Notes under the pieces: model-generated | Seen by the model: only the letters and a program-made list of their open reading frames with translations | Database searches by the model: none | What the model was told of the DNA's origin: nothing | Assembly: GCA_018821785.1 (NCBI GenBank) | Contig: JAHJLI010000206.1 | Span: forward strand, 1 to 42,349 | Direction: 5' to 3' | DNA length: 42,349 bases | DNA from: Pseudomonadota bacterium | Lineage (GTDB): Bacteria > Desulfobacterota > Desulfobulbia > Desulfobulbales > Desulfocapsaceae | In this document: positions 1 through 7,735 of the stretch, piece after piece | Position numbering within the stretch: position 1 is the stretch's first letter | Layout: every line of letters begins with the position of its first letter | Position numbers and translations under genes: made by a program

Positions 1-134
1 ATTGCCATAGGGTACCAGCCGGACCACAAAGACCAGCCGACCCTGATCTCCGGCTTGTTCACTTCCGGTTGCGGCTCCGGTGTGCATCCCCAGAGTGTTA
101 CAAATAACAATAAGGTGCTGACGATTCGTTTCAT
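1..134 (-). CDS. Lipoprotein, probable ABC-transporter solute-binding protein (N-terminus only)
   Basis: The gene runs off the left edge, leaving 44 residues. Translation from the ATG at 134 gives a positively charged start (MKR), a hydrophobic stretch and a lipobox-like LWGC, so Cys17 would be the lipidated residue. After a short Pro/Glu-rich linker comes IRVGWSLWSGWYPM. That segment resembles the first beta strand and loop of NitT/TauT/SsuA-type periplasmic binding proteins, which often read KIxVGYxxWPGW. The inferred role is an inner- or outer-membrane-anchored substrate receptor for an ABC importer, ligand unknown. It lies on the same strand as the TMEM43-family gene, 144 bp away. No clear ribosome binding site is visible. 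The lipoprotein start is well supported; the binding-protein family rests on a short match. Confidence 0.6.
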   Translation of the reverse strand, partial: MKRIVSTLLLFVTLWGCTPEPQPEVNKPEIRVGWSLWSGWYPMA

Positions 135-278
135 TAGAAATGAAAACCAAAATGAAATGTTACGATACGGTTTTCAGGCATCAGCCTCAATCAACACCAC
201 CGAGCGAAGACAGGACACTAACCTACTTAAATCATAACATTTTTATCTCAATTAATCAAGCTTTATAATTTTTTCAGG

Positions 279-1478
279 TCAGCTTCCCGGTACAGGAGGA
301 GGCGTTGCCGGCGGAAGGGGTGGTGCCACCACCGGATCTGCCTTTTTTATTTTCCGGAAAAGCACGACGCAGATGACCACCGCTACACCAAGCAAGGACA
401 GCGCCAGCAACGGCCGGTAGACAAACCAGGCTATAGCAATGGTGATAAAAGAGAGTACGCCCGAGAGAAGTGTAGAAATAAACTTTGTTCCGGCACCTAT
501 CAGCGAGCCTATTGCTGGAACAACATCGGCCAGAACCACCAGAGGAGCAAGAAGCATATTTGACCCAATTGCCATGAGCACAAACCCTGCAAAACGAAGG
601 GCCCAGGTCATGATGGTATTCTCCTGTTGAGCCTCCTGGAACATCGTGTCTGCGGCGTGAATGCCCATTGAAAGCAGCTCGATTGTTCCCCCGGCTGCGG
701 CCTTATAGGGCTCAAAACTCGTCCCTACCTGGCGTGCCACCAGGCTGATCTCAGCCGGCAGAACAACCCGATATGTCATGCGCAAATCGCCTACCTGCGG
801 CGAGTTCGAGTCCCGACCAAAATAAAAGCCGTTTGTCTGCATCTGCACCGCCCCTGGCTGAGTCAGCGGTGGACGAACATCGGAGGAGATGGTCAGTGGG
901 CTTTCTCCGCCGATTTTACGGACCAGAAAACCAGGCAGGTTGAAGGCGCCAAGACGAACATTCTCGGCCCTGATGGTCTTTGACTGGTAGGCCATACGAC
1001 CTGGATTGGAGTGCCCATCCGGCTTCTTGAAAGACGCCGAATCGATGATCCGTTCAGACCATTCCTTGCCATAGGTGTAGGTGGTGACGGTCTCCTCTCC
1101 GCCACCGAGTTTTTTTCTCGTTTCGCTCCGGCTCGACTCTTTCCATTGGTACATCTCCACTTCACGGATAAGTGCAATGGCCTGGGCTTGCACTCCCATT
1201 TCCGGATCGGTGAGAGTCTCTGTGGTTTCGGCTCGGCCGGTCACATGTACTAGGCGACCGGCGTTGCCGGAATCGACTGTCTGGGCACTCACGGTTTGGA
1301 CAATGCCACCACCTTCCTTGAGAGTTTTATAGCGCTCAACCGCCCTCCCCTCATTCCAGAAAAGCAGTCCGAAGGCTGCGGCCATCAACACAAGGCCGAC
1401 TATAATCCCTTTGAATGCCCCGCCAATGCGACTGAACCAGGATCTGTTGCTTACCTCGGTATAACTGTCTTCCGCCAT
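279..1478 (-). CDS. TMEM43 (LUMA) family membrane protein
   Basis: This 399-residue protein has the TMEM43/DUF1625 layout. There is one N-terminal membrane segment (about residues 22-42, followed by WNEGRAV), a long soluble region of about 240 residues, and three or four hydrophobic segments near the C-terminus (about 290-375). The tail is rich in Pro (PPLPPATPPPVP). The family's cellular role in bacteria is not established; eukaryotic TMEM43 is an inner nuclear membrane/ER protein. The conserved early motif WNEGRAVxR is present. The ATG at 1478 is preceded by a strong GAGGAGG ribosome binding site, which fixes the start. It appears monocistronic. Family assignment is confident, function unknown. 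Confidence 0.8.
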   Translation of the reverse strand: MAEDSYTEVSNRSWFSRIGGAFKGIIVGLVLMAAAFGLLFWNEGRAVERYKTLKEGGGIVQTVSAQTVDSGNAGRLVHVTGRAETTETLTDPEMGVQAQAIALIREVEMYQWKESSRSETRKKLGGGEETVTTYTYGKEWSERIIDSASFKKPDGHSNPGRMAYQSKTIRAENVRLGAFNLPGFLVRKIGGESPLTISSDVRPPLTQPGAVQMQTNGFYFGRDSNSPQVGDLRMTYRVVLPAEISLVARQVGTSFEPYKAAAGGTIELLSMGIHAADTMFQEAQQENTIMTWALRFAGFVLMAIGSNMLLAPLVVLADVVPAIGSLIGAGTKFISTLLSGVLSFITIAIAWFVYRPLLALSLLGVAVVICVVLFRKIKKADPVVAPPLPPATPPPVPGS

Positions 1479-1699
1479 AATGTACCTCCTCGTTCGAATA
1501 TTTGGTGGGTCTTACCCCGATAACAGGAAGATATAATCCTGGTCAATCTGGTCATAATTTTTTTTAATTCATAACCCCATGAAAGTACATCTATATCGAC
1601 AGTCACAAATTTTACGACAAAAAAAGGCACGGGAAAACTGGATATGGCCCCAGGAGATGCGCTATAATCGAAGAAACCTTCCCCTCAGGGAGAATAAAA

Positions 1700-1800
1700 A
1701 TGGATAATAAGCTTTTACACATGGCACCATCAGCTGGTTTGAACTCATGACCACCGATGTCAAAGGCGCCAAGGATTTTTAGCTATCTTCGGCGAAGACC
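1700..1800 (+). pseudogene. Remnant of a VOC/glyoxalase-family gene
   Basis: An ATG at 1700 with a good ribosome binding site (AGGGAG, about 1688-1693) opens a reading frame that soon stops. A shifted frame starting at 1720 reads HGTISWFELMTTDVKGAKDF and then hits TAG at 1780. This is very like the N-terminal strand and helix of VOC (glyoxalase/bleomycin) proteins, where HGxFxWxELMTTDxxxAKxFY is typical. Allowing one more slip in the T-run at 1775-1780 gives FLAIFGED, matching the next conserved FYxxLFGWE block. After about 1800 no further VOC-like sequence is visible. So this is a 5' fragment with two frame lesions, both at short homopolymers, most simply a decaying gene. Confidence 0.5.
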
Positions 1801-1827
1801 AACCATAACCCCCGATATGGCCCGCTA

Positions 1828-2232
1828 ATGGCAAAGAATAGATGCCCATCGACAGTCACCGCCGACATCAAACGCAATCGCCTTATCATCAGGCTGCGGG
1901 GAGAAGTCCCAAAAAAAGATGTAGAACAAATTTACACCGATGTGCGCTTCTGTGTCGCCGACCTGAAGCCCGGTTTTTCGGTCATCACCGATCTTACCGA
2001 AGCGAGAATCGGCCACCTCAGCGCCATCGGTACCTTTAAGAAGATCACCGCTTACCTTACCGAGAAACAAGTCGGACAGGTTATACGCGTTGTCGGTCAA
2101 GGTAAAGTCATCTTTCAACAACTCGCCAAACTGACAGATAAAACAGCCGGTTATCAACCGATGTACGCAAAAAACATAGAGGAAGCAGAGGTGCTCCTCG
2201 CCGATCTCACCGGCGAAAAACCGGAAAGCTGA
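1828..2232 (+). CDS. Small STAS/SpoIIAA-like protein of unknown function
   Basis: This 134-residue cytoplasmic protein has no signal peptide or membrane segment. The pattern of a strand (RLIIRLRGEV), a helix, then a strand ending VITDLTEARIG, followed by helices and RVVGQGKVIFQQLAKL, resembles single-domain STAS/SpoIIAA-like proteins, which often act as anti-sigma antagonists or lipid-binding modules. No catalytic motif is visible and no partner kinase lies nearby. The start is uncertain: there is no convincing ribosome binding site before 1828, and the VOC remnant sits directly upstream. Its stop codon (TGA, 2230-2232) directly abuts the convergent stop of plsY (2233-2235), so the two genes share a TGATCA palindrome with no spacer. 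Confidence 0.55.
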   Translation: MAKNRCPSTVTADIKRNRLIIRLRGEVPKKDVEQIYTDVRFCVADLKPGFSVITDLTEARIGHLSAIGTFKKITAYLTEKQVGQVIRVVGQGKVIFQQLAKLTDKTAGYQPMYAKNIEEAEVLLADLTGEKPES

Positions 2233-2832
2233 TCAAGTGCTGGTCTTTTTCCAGGGCTTTTCCTGGCCATGCATCAGCCTGTTGATATTTTCATGATGTT
2301 TGGCCCAGATAAGGAGAGCTATAAACGTCGCCGCACCGATGGCAATCTTCGAGGCCCCCAATAGATAGAGCCACAAAGGCACAAAGGCCGAAGCAAGAAG
2401 TGAACCGACGGAAACAAACCCGGACAGCGTAACCGAGGCCAGGAACACCGCCAGACTTATGACTATCACCGGCGGCGAGAGGAACAAAAAAACCCCCAGG
2501 CCGGTTGCCACTCCTTTACCGCCTCGAAAGCGCAAATAAACCGGAAACATATGGCCAACCACAGCCAACACACCGGTCAGGGCAATTATCAGCTCCCGAT
2601 TTGCCGTGTCGGGGAGAAAATACCAGGCCAGCCACATCGGCAACAAGCCTTTCGAACTGTCGCAGAGAAGCGTTAAAAAACCAAGTTTTTTACCGAGGAC
2701 CCGGTTGACGTTGGTCGCTCCAATATTGCAACTGCCTTCCTTTCGTACATCGGTGCCGACCATCTTGCTGATAACCAGACCAAAGGGGATGGCCCCCACC
2801 AGATACCCGACCACCGGAAAGAGAATATCCAT
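2233..2832 (-). CDS. plsY: Acyl-phosphate:glycerol-3-phosphate acyltransferase PlsY
   Basis: PlsY is an integral inner-membrane enzyme that transfers an acyl group from acyl-phosphate (made by PlsX) to glycerol-3-phosphate, the first step of phospholipid synthesis. The 199-residue protein starts with MDILFPVVGYLVGAIPFGLV. It carries the conserved GSCNIGATNVNRVLG motif, the phosphate-binding RFRGGKGVATGLG loop and about five to seven hydrophobic segments, all at normal family spacing and length. An open frame continues upstream to 2988, but those extra 52 residues are not PlsY-like, so the ATG at 2832 is taken as the start. The next gene in the same pathway branch, pgpA, is 3 kb away. Ends exactly where the convergent STAS-like gene ends. 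Confidence 0.93.
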   Translation of the reverse strand: MDILFPVVGYLVGAIPFGLVISKMVGTDVRKEGSCNIGATNVNRVLGKKLGFLTLLCDSSKGLLPMWLAWYFLPDTANRELIIALTGVLAVVGHMFPVYLRFRGGKGVATGLGVFLFLSPPVIVISLAVFLASVTLSGFVSVGSLLASAFVPLWLYLLGASKIAIGAATFIALLIWAKHHENINRLMHGQEKPWKKTST

Positions 2833-3269
2833 AAAGATCAACCCAAGTTTTTTGTGTAGGCCTGCAATGGTGCTTTCCGAGCCCGATAAACACCATTTTT
2901 TACAATATCCCTTTGCGGGAAGAAGTCCCTGTCGTAGTCCGCGACTGCAACCATAAACCAATTTACAAGAGTGGCGCGCCAGCGCCAATTATGACACAAT
3001 ACTTCACTCCATAAGTCAAGATTTTTCATGGCTTATGCCGTTGATGGAATTCAGGTTTACCCGCCTGCTTCTACCCCAAGGGAGCCATCTTTCCAGGGAC
3101 CGGGCTTCCCTTGCTCACAGCGAACCATTCCCGTTGGAGAAAATCTCTGCCATTGATCGTTGAAATGCTTATCTTGCTAATCATGGCATAAATGAAGTTG
3201 CTATGGTACATTGCCGAAGTTCTGTGGCCATAAGGAGCCGTTAACTAACCGATACGAGATCACATTATC
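2833..3269. other. Divergent intergenic region between plsY and def
   Basis: This 437-bp gap separates divergent plsY and def. The minus strand has a TTGACT box at about 3018-3013 that could be a -35 element for plsY, but no well-spaced -10 follows. An imperfect stem pairs AAGGGA-GCC (3078-3086) with GGC-TCCCTT (3103-3112, one bulged T). I could not match it to a known RNA family. The open frames present are not protein-like. Confidence 0.3.
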
Positions 3270-3791
3270 ATGAGTATTCAAAAAATATTTAAATTCCCCG
3301 AGCCGGTTCTCCGGCAAAAAACTGAGAATATTTCCCTTTTTGACGATAACCTGGCGAAACTGGTACAAGATATGGCGGAAACCATGTACGATGCTCCGGG
3401 AGTAGGCCTCGCCGCACCGCAGATCGGCCGATCGGTTAAACTGATCGTTGTCGATATCACCAAGGACAAGGAAGGCGAACCGCAGCACATGCCCCTCGTC
3501 AATCCGGAGATAGTCGCCCATGAGGGTACGCAGATCGATGAAGAGGGCTGTCTGAGTGTTATCGACCTCACTGCCACTGTTAAAAGGCACAAGAAGATCT
3601 CCGTGGCTTACCAGGATTTGCAGGGGCAGGCACAAGAGCTGTCGGCAGAAGACCGCTTTGCCGTGGTCCTGCAGCATGAGATAGATCACCTGAACGGCAT
3701 TCTCTTTATCGACCATCTCAGTCCCTTGAAAAGGGCTCTGTATAAAAAGAAAGTCAAAAAGTGGCAACGCGAAGAGGAGGACCCTTCATGA
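3270..3791 (+). CDS. def: Peptide deformylase
   Basis: The enzyme removes the N-formyl group from the initiator methionine of new proteins, using a catalytic metal (Fe2+ in most bacteria). All three signature motifs are present in its 173 residues: GVGLAAPQ (44-51), EEGCLS (91-96, metal-ligand Cys94) and QHEIDHLNG with HEIDH at 136-140 (two metal-ligand His and catalytic Glu137). Length is normal. The gene is followed, with a 4-bp ATGA overlap, by fmt, which adds the formyl group this enzyme removes; that pairing is common in bacteria. The ribosome binding site before the ATG is weak. The protein begins MSIQKIFKFPEPVLR, a standard PDF N-terminus. Confidence 0.95.
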   Translation: MSIQKIFKFPEPVLRQKTENISLFDDNLAKLVQDMAETMYDAPGVGLAAPQIGRSVKLIVVDITKDKEGEPQHMPLVNPEIVAHEGTQIDEEGCLSVIDLTATVKRHKKISVAYQDLQGQAQELSAEDRFAVVLQHEIDHLNGILFIDHLSPLKRALYKKKVKKWQREEEDPS

Positions 3792-4735
3792 CGACTGCAT
3801 CGCTGCGCATTGTTTTCATGGGAACCCCTGATTTTGCGGCCGCAAATCTTCAAGCCCTGCTTACCGGACCAGACCAGGTGGTGGCGGTTGTCAGCCAGCC
3901 AGACCGGGCAAAAGGCCGCGGCAAGAAGATAAGCCCAACGCCGACAAAGGTAGTAGCCGAGGCGGCTGGTATTCCCGTGCTTCAGCCGACCAAGATTAAA
4001 ACCGAGGAATTTCGTAATGGGCTGCTCAGCTACCAGCCCGACCTGATCGTCGTTGCCGCCTACGGCCGCATCCTTCCGCCGAGCTTACTCGAACTTGCGC
4101 CCATGGGGTGCATCAACGTCCATGGCTCCCTTCTACCGAGATACCGCGGTGCCGCGCCTATTCAATGGGCAATCATCAAAGGTGAAACCGAATTCGGCGT
4201 GACCATTATCCAGATGGATCAGGGTATGGATACCGGTGACATGCTGCTAAAGGCAAAAATCACCGCAGACCCCAAGGAAACCGCCGGCAGTCTGATGGAG
4301 AAACTTTCCATCCTCGGTGGGCAAACACTCTTGCAGGCCATCAAGGGCCTGAAGGAGGGTTCCATTACCCCGGTACCCCAGGATAGCAGCCAGGCGACCA
4401 TGGCCCCGATGCTGAAAAAAGAGGACGGTCTCATCGACTGGAACAGGAGCGCCAAAGAGATAGAATGCCTCATTCGCGGCCTTGATCCCTGGCCCTCCAC
4501 TTTCTGTTACCTTCAGGAAAACCGCCTGAGACTTTTTTCCCCGGAAGTCGTCTATATGGAGAGTCCAGCTCAACCCGGCACCGTTATTCAGGCCGACCAA
4601 CGGGGCATGCTCGTCGCCTGCGGCAAAAACGCCCTGCAAATTGGCGAACTTCAGCCGGATGGTAAGAAAAGGATGACCGTCGAATCCTTCTGCTGCGGCC
4701 ACCCCATTCCCCCCGGCTACATTTTTGGCCGATAA
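3788..4735 (+). CDS. fmt: Methionyl-tRNA formyltransferase
   Basis: Fmt transfers a formyl group from 10-formyl-tetrahydrofolate to Met-tRNAfMet for translation initiation. The 315-residue protein opens with LRIVFMGTPDFAA, the usual fold start. It has the active-site block NVHGSLLPRYRGAAP (110-124, catalytic Asn110 and His112) and Asp148 in QMDQGMDTG, then a C-terminal tRNA-binding barrel. The ATG at 3788 is chosen over the upstream in-frame start at 3761: it has GAGGAGG just before it, overlaps the def stop as ATGA, and gives the usual N-terminus. Coupled to def and followed by larC. Confidence 0.95.
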   Translation: MTTASLRIVFMGTPDFAAANLQALLTGPDQVVAVVSQPDRAKGRGKKISPTPTKVVAEAAGIPVLQPTKIKTEEFRNGLLSYQPDLIVVAAYGRILPPSLLELAPMGCINVHGSLLPRYRGAAPIQWAIIKGETEFGVTIIQMDQGMDTGDMLLKAKITADPKETAGSLMEKLSILGGQTLLQAIKGLKEGSITPVPQDSSQATMAPMLKKEDGLIDWNRSAKEIECLIRGLDPWPSTFCYLQENRLRLFSPEVVYMESPAQPGTVIQADQRGMLVACGKNALQIGELQPDGKKRMTVESFCCGHPIPPGYIFGR

Positions 4736-4751
4736 GTTGAACAAGCCTGAC

Positions 4752-5939
4752 ATGACACCTTCCTCCTCCATGCGAATCGGCTACGCCGACTGTTTTTCAG
4801 GGATCAGCGGCGACATGCTGCTGGGCGCCCTCCTCCATGCCGGTCTTGACCGACAACTCCTTGTCGAAGAACTCTCCAAGTTGCGTCTTGCCGGCCTTGA
4901 TATGCAGATTGCTGAGAAGACCATCCAGTCCATCAGCTGCGTCCAGGTGAGGGTGAACAGCGAGCAACGCCAGGAACTTCGCACCCTGCCCGCCATCTTG
5001 GCTTTGCTTGAGCGAAGTGAATTAGAGGCTCCGGTAGTCAAAAGGGCAAGCCAGGTATTCCGGGCTCTGGCTATGGCCGAGGCCAAAGTCCACAACATCA
5101 CCGCGGAACAGGTCCACTTCCATGAAGTGGGTGCCCTCGATACCATCGTCGACGTGGTCGGAGTCGTCTTCGGCCTGCAGCAACTCGGCATCCGTCGCCT
5201 CGTCTCTTCACCGCTACCGACCGGCCACGGGTTTGTCGAATGTGCCCATGGCCTTCTGCCGCTGCCGGCTCCTGCCGTCTGCGAGCTGCTGCAAGGCATT
5301 CCAACGTATGGAGTCGATCTCCGGCAGGAGCTGGTTACGCCGACCGGTGCGGCCCTCATCGCCACCTTGGCCGACAGCTTTGGCCCCCTGCCGCCGCTAA
5401 CCATAAGCGCCACCGGCTATGGCGCAGGCAGCCGAATCCTCAGTAACGGCCAGCCGAATCTGCTACGGCTGATCATCGGAGAATCTGCAGATGTGGCGGA
5501 ATGTCAGGTAGTTGAAGTGATAGAAACCAATCTGGACGACTGGAGCCCGGAGGGTTTTCCCCACCTCACCGAGCTCCTCTTCGCCCGGGGGGCGCTCGAC
5601 ATGACCCTTACCCCGGTGCATATGAAAAAAGGCCGGCCAGGCTTCACTCTGCAGGTTATCAGTCCCCCTGCTCTCGCCCAACCCTTGAAAGAAACAATTC
5701 TTGCTCATACCACCGCCATCGGTCTGCGATTCCGGCGCGAGGAACGGCAAACCCTGCCGCGGGATATTGTCACTGTCACTACCAAATGGGGAGAGATCAA
5801 GGCCAAAAAGGTACAGAGTCCGACTGGATGGGTCGTCCATCCGGAATATGAGGAATGCCGCAGGGTAGCGCTAAACCACGGACTGCCGCTTTCGGAGGTG
5901 TATAACGAAGTGCGCTGTGCGGGAATAGGAGTGAAATGA
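4752..5939 (+). CDS. larC: LarC, nickel-pincer cofactor (NPN) biosynthesis protein (DUF111)
   Basis: LarC inserts nickel into the pincer nucleotide cofactor used by LarA lactate racemase and related enzymes. The 395-residue protein has the family N-terminus (MRIGYADCFSGISGDMLLGA), the conserved VHFHEVGALDTIVDVVG block, then GHGFVECAHGLLPLPAPA, PTGAALIA, and the C-terminal block with VIETNLDDWSPE and MKKGRPG. LarC length matches the family and no slippage site needing a split LarC1/LarC2 frame is seen. The start is uncertain: TTG at 4725, ATG at 4752 and ATG at 4770 are all in frame, and 4770 would begin exactly at the conserved MRIGY. No larA, larB or larE is in this window, so the client enzyme lies elsewhere. 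Overlaps pgpA by 4 bp. Confidence 0.88.
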   Translation: MTPSSSMRIGYADCFSGISGDMLLGALLHAGLDRQLLVEELSKLRLAGLDMQIAEKTIQSISCVQVRVNSEQRQELRTLPAILALLERSELEAPVVKRASQVFRALAMAEAKVHNITAEQVHFHEVGALDTIVDVVGVVFGLQQLGIRRLVSSPLPTGHGFVECAHGLLPLPAPAVCELLQGIPTYGVDLRQELVTPTGAALIATLADSFGPLPPLTISATGYGAGSRILSNGQPNLLRLIIGESADVAECQVVEVIETNLDDWSPEGFPHLTELLFARGALDMTLTPVHMKKGRPGFTLQVISPPALAQPLKETILAHTTAIGLRFRREERQTLPRDIVTVTTKWGEIKAKKVQSPTGWVVHPEYEECRRVALNHGLPLSEVYNEVRCAGIGVK

Positions 5940-6397
5940 ACCGACTGATAATGGCCCTGGCTACCGGCTTGTATGTGGGAAAAATCGGCAAAGCCCCGGG
6001 AACCTGGGGTTCGCTTGCCGCCTTTCTGCCTTGGTTGCTGATTAAGGACCTGTCTCTGCCCATGTATGCGCTTGTGCTTGGCGCGTTTTTTGTGCTTGGT
6101 TTTTTTGTCTCCGGCTCCGCTGAAAAAATCCTCGACAGCCCGGATGCCAGCTGCATAGTCATCGACGAATTTCTCGGAATGTTCGTCACCCTGTTTGCCG
6201 CTCCCCCGCACCCACTGGCCTGGATTCTCGGATTTCTTCTGTTTCGCATCTTCGATATCGGCAAACCATTCCCGGTTTCCTGGTTTGACCAAAGAATCCA
6301 TGGCGGCATCGGGATCATGATGGATGATGTCGTCGCCGGACTGTACGCCTTCCTGGCCCTCCAGTTCCTCTGGTGGGGTGGTGGCTTGCTTTTCTAA
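5936..6397 (+). CDS. pgpA: Phosphatidylglycerophosphatase A
   Basis: PgpA removes the phosphate from phosphatidylglycerol phosphate to give phosphatidylglycerol in the inner membrane. The 153-residue protein carries GKIGKAPGTWGS near the start, the acidic IDEFLGMFV motif, RIFDIGKPFPV and GGIGIMMDDVVAG, all hallmarks of the family, plus three or four hydrophobic segments. The ATG overlaps the larC stop as ATGA, so it is translationally coupled as the last gene of the def-fmt-larC-pgpA run. It converges on the bd-oxidase operon; only 65 bp separate it from the small ORF on the other strand. Confidence 0.92.
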   Translation: MNRLIMALATGLYVGKIGKAPGTWGSLAAFLPWLLIKDLSLPMYALVLGAFFVLGFFVSGSAEKILDSPDASCIVIDEFLGMFVTLFAAPPHPLAWILGFLLFRIFDIGKPFPVSWFDQRIHGGIGIMMDDVVAGLYAFLALQFLWWGGGLLF

Positions 6398-6462
6398 TAT
6401 AAATAAAGCTCTGGCTGAAGAGGGTGCAACCCCTCCGACCAAAGCTCACCGAGGATGTGCTT

Positions 6463-6561
6463 CTATAAATTCTTCGTTTTGGCCAGTACCGCCACCGCTG
6501 CCTTATAAGAAACGGCAATAAGAACGACCCAGCCGATCAGTAATACTCCAGCTCCAGACAT
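6463..6561 (-). CDS. CydX-like small membrane protein behind cydB
   Basis: A 32-residue ORF lies 39 bp downstream of cydB on the same strand. It starts at ATG 6561 after a clear GAGGAG ribosome binding site (about 6568-6573) and ends with TAG at 6463. The peptide is MSGAGVLLIGWVVLIAVSY followed by a short Ala/Lys tail: one predicted transmembrane helix with a basic C-terminus. Position, size and topology match CydX/CbdX/CydS subunits, which stabilise the haems of cytochrome bd oxidases. The sequence does not obviously match E. coli CydX, so family membership is inferred from context. A random ORF is possible, but the good ribosome binding site and hydrophobic profile argue against it. Confidence 0.65.
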   Translation of the reverse strand: MSGAGVLLIGWVVLIAVSYKAAVAVLAKTKNL

Positions 6562-6600
6562 GGTTTGCTCCTCAATTATAATCTTGCGATCAATTTCATA

Positions 6601-7734
6601 TTAATACGCCTTTTTATCGGCAAGATCCTGACTATCAATTTTCCGTGAATCCATTTGCCGCCACACATAGGCCACATAGGCAAGGACACCGGGAATGGCA
6701 AGTGCCACATAGGTCATTGCCGTCAGGGTGTAGTGGCTTGAAGACGCATTATAGATAGTCAGACTCGACTGAAGGTCTACCTTGGACGGATAAAACGGCG
6801 TACCGTTGAAACCAGCAGTGAAAAAAACCGCCAAGCCGACCAGCACGGTTCCCAATCCTCCGAACCAGATACCGGTGGTAACCTTCGCCAGCCCGGTGCG
6901 GGTGGTTCCGAGGATGACCAAAAAAAGACCGCCCAGCAAAAGAGCCAGGACAAGGGGCATGGCCAGCAAGTTATGGAGATATTTATGGGCCTCCATGCTG
7001 ACCACTCCACTCTTGTCCACGGAATAACCATCGATCAGTAAAAGACTCACCACCACATAGAGCAGGAACGGCAGGGACAGAAGAAAACTGGTAAGGCAGG
7101 ATTTCCTGATCCGTGCCTCAAATTCCGGCACCCCGTTAAAATCTATATTGTTCACCAGATACATGGCCCCCAGGGTTCGGGCGTTGAAGACCAGAAAGAG
7201 ACCTAGAGAAAGATTGAACAGGGAAAAGGCAGCCTCCAGTCCGCGGAGCGGATTGGTCCAGGTCACCTGATTGAAATCATTCAGGGTGAAGTTGGAACCG
7301 GTGAAAAAGGTCCCGACCGCCGCCCCGATCAAGAGAATGCCAACGGAACCGTTGATAAAGAGAAACAGTTCGTAGACCTTTGCACCAAGCAAATTGTTCG
7401 GCTTTTTGCGATACTCATAACTCACTGCCTGGACGATAAAGGTAAAAAGGATGAGCATCCATACCCAGTACGCCCCGCCGAAACTGGTGGCATAAAATTT
7501 TGGAAAGGCGGCAAACAGAGCCCCACCAAAAAGTACCAGGGTGGTAAAGGTCAGCTCCCATTTTCTGCCAAGCGAATTGATTATATAGGATTTTTCCCGT
7601 TCATTCTTTGCCACCTGCCAGAGCAGGGTCTGTCCGCCTTGGACAAAGGTGAGAAAAAGAAAGAGGGATCCTACTACCGAGCAGAGGATCCACCAAATCT
7701 GCTGTAGTGTCACAATATCCAGCTTGCCAATCAT
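6601..7734 (-). CDS. cydB: Cytochrome bd ubiquinol oxidase subunit II
   Basis: CydB is the structural partner of CydA in the bd-type quinol:O2 oxidoreductase of the inner membrane. The 377-residue protein has about eight or nine hydrophobic segments and family landmarks such as IWWILCSVVGSLFLFLTFVQGGQTLL at the start, and FNGTPFYPS before the last helices. The usual E. coli CydB length is 379. The start ATG (7734) lies one base after the cydA stop, so translation is probably coupled. Downstream is the 32-residue CydX-like ORF. In an anaerobe this complex usually protects against oxygen or scavenges traces of it. Confidence 0.93.
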   Translation of the reverse strand: MIGKLDIVTLQQIWWILCSVVGSLFLFLTFVQGGQTLLWQVAKNEREKSYIINSLGRKWELTFTTLVLFGGALFAAFPKFYATSFGGAYWVWMLILFTFIVQAVSYEYRKKPNNLLGAKVYELFLFINGSVGILLIGAAVGTFFTGSNFTLNDFNQVTWTNPLRGLEAAFSLFNLSLGLFLVFNARTLGAMYLVNNIDFNGVPEFEARIRKSCLTSFLLSLPFLLYVVVSLLLIDGYSVDKSGVVSMEAHKYLHNLLAMPLVLALLLGGLFLVILGTTRTGLAKVTTGIWFGGLGTVLVGLAVFFTAGFNGTPFYPSKVDLQSSLTIYNASSSHYTLTAMTYVALAIPGVLAYVAYVWRQMDSRKIDSQDLADKKAY

Positions 7735-7735
7735 A

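Noticed and set aside
55-237. Plus-strand 60-codon frame at the left edge
   Set aside because: It overlaps the minus-strand lipoprotein start, which has a signal peptide and lipobox; the plus frame has no recognisable features.
2838-3029. Minus-strand 63-codon frame overlapping the plsY upstream region
   Set aside because: No family resemblance; lies in the plsY leader.
3078-3112. Imperfect stem between plsY and def, possible ncRNA
   Set aside because: No conserved core of 6S RNA, SRP RNA, RNase P or a known riboswitch could be matched, so it is only mentioned in the intergenic note.
3201-3767. 188-codon frame antisense to def
   Set aside because: Shadow of the clearly real def gene.
6421-6440. 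GAGGG/CCCTC stem between pgpA and the small ORF
   Set aside because: Only 5 bp of stem with no T-run; too weak to call a terminator.
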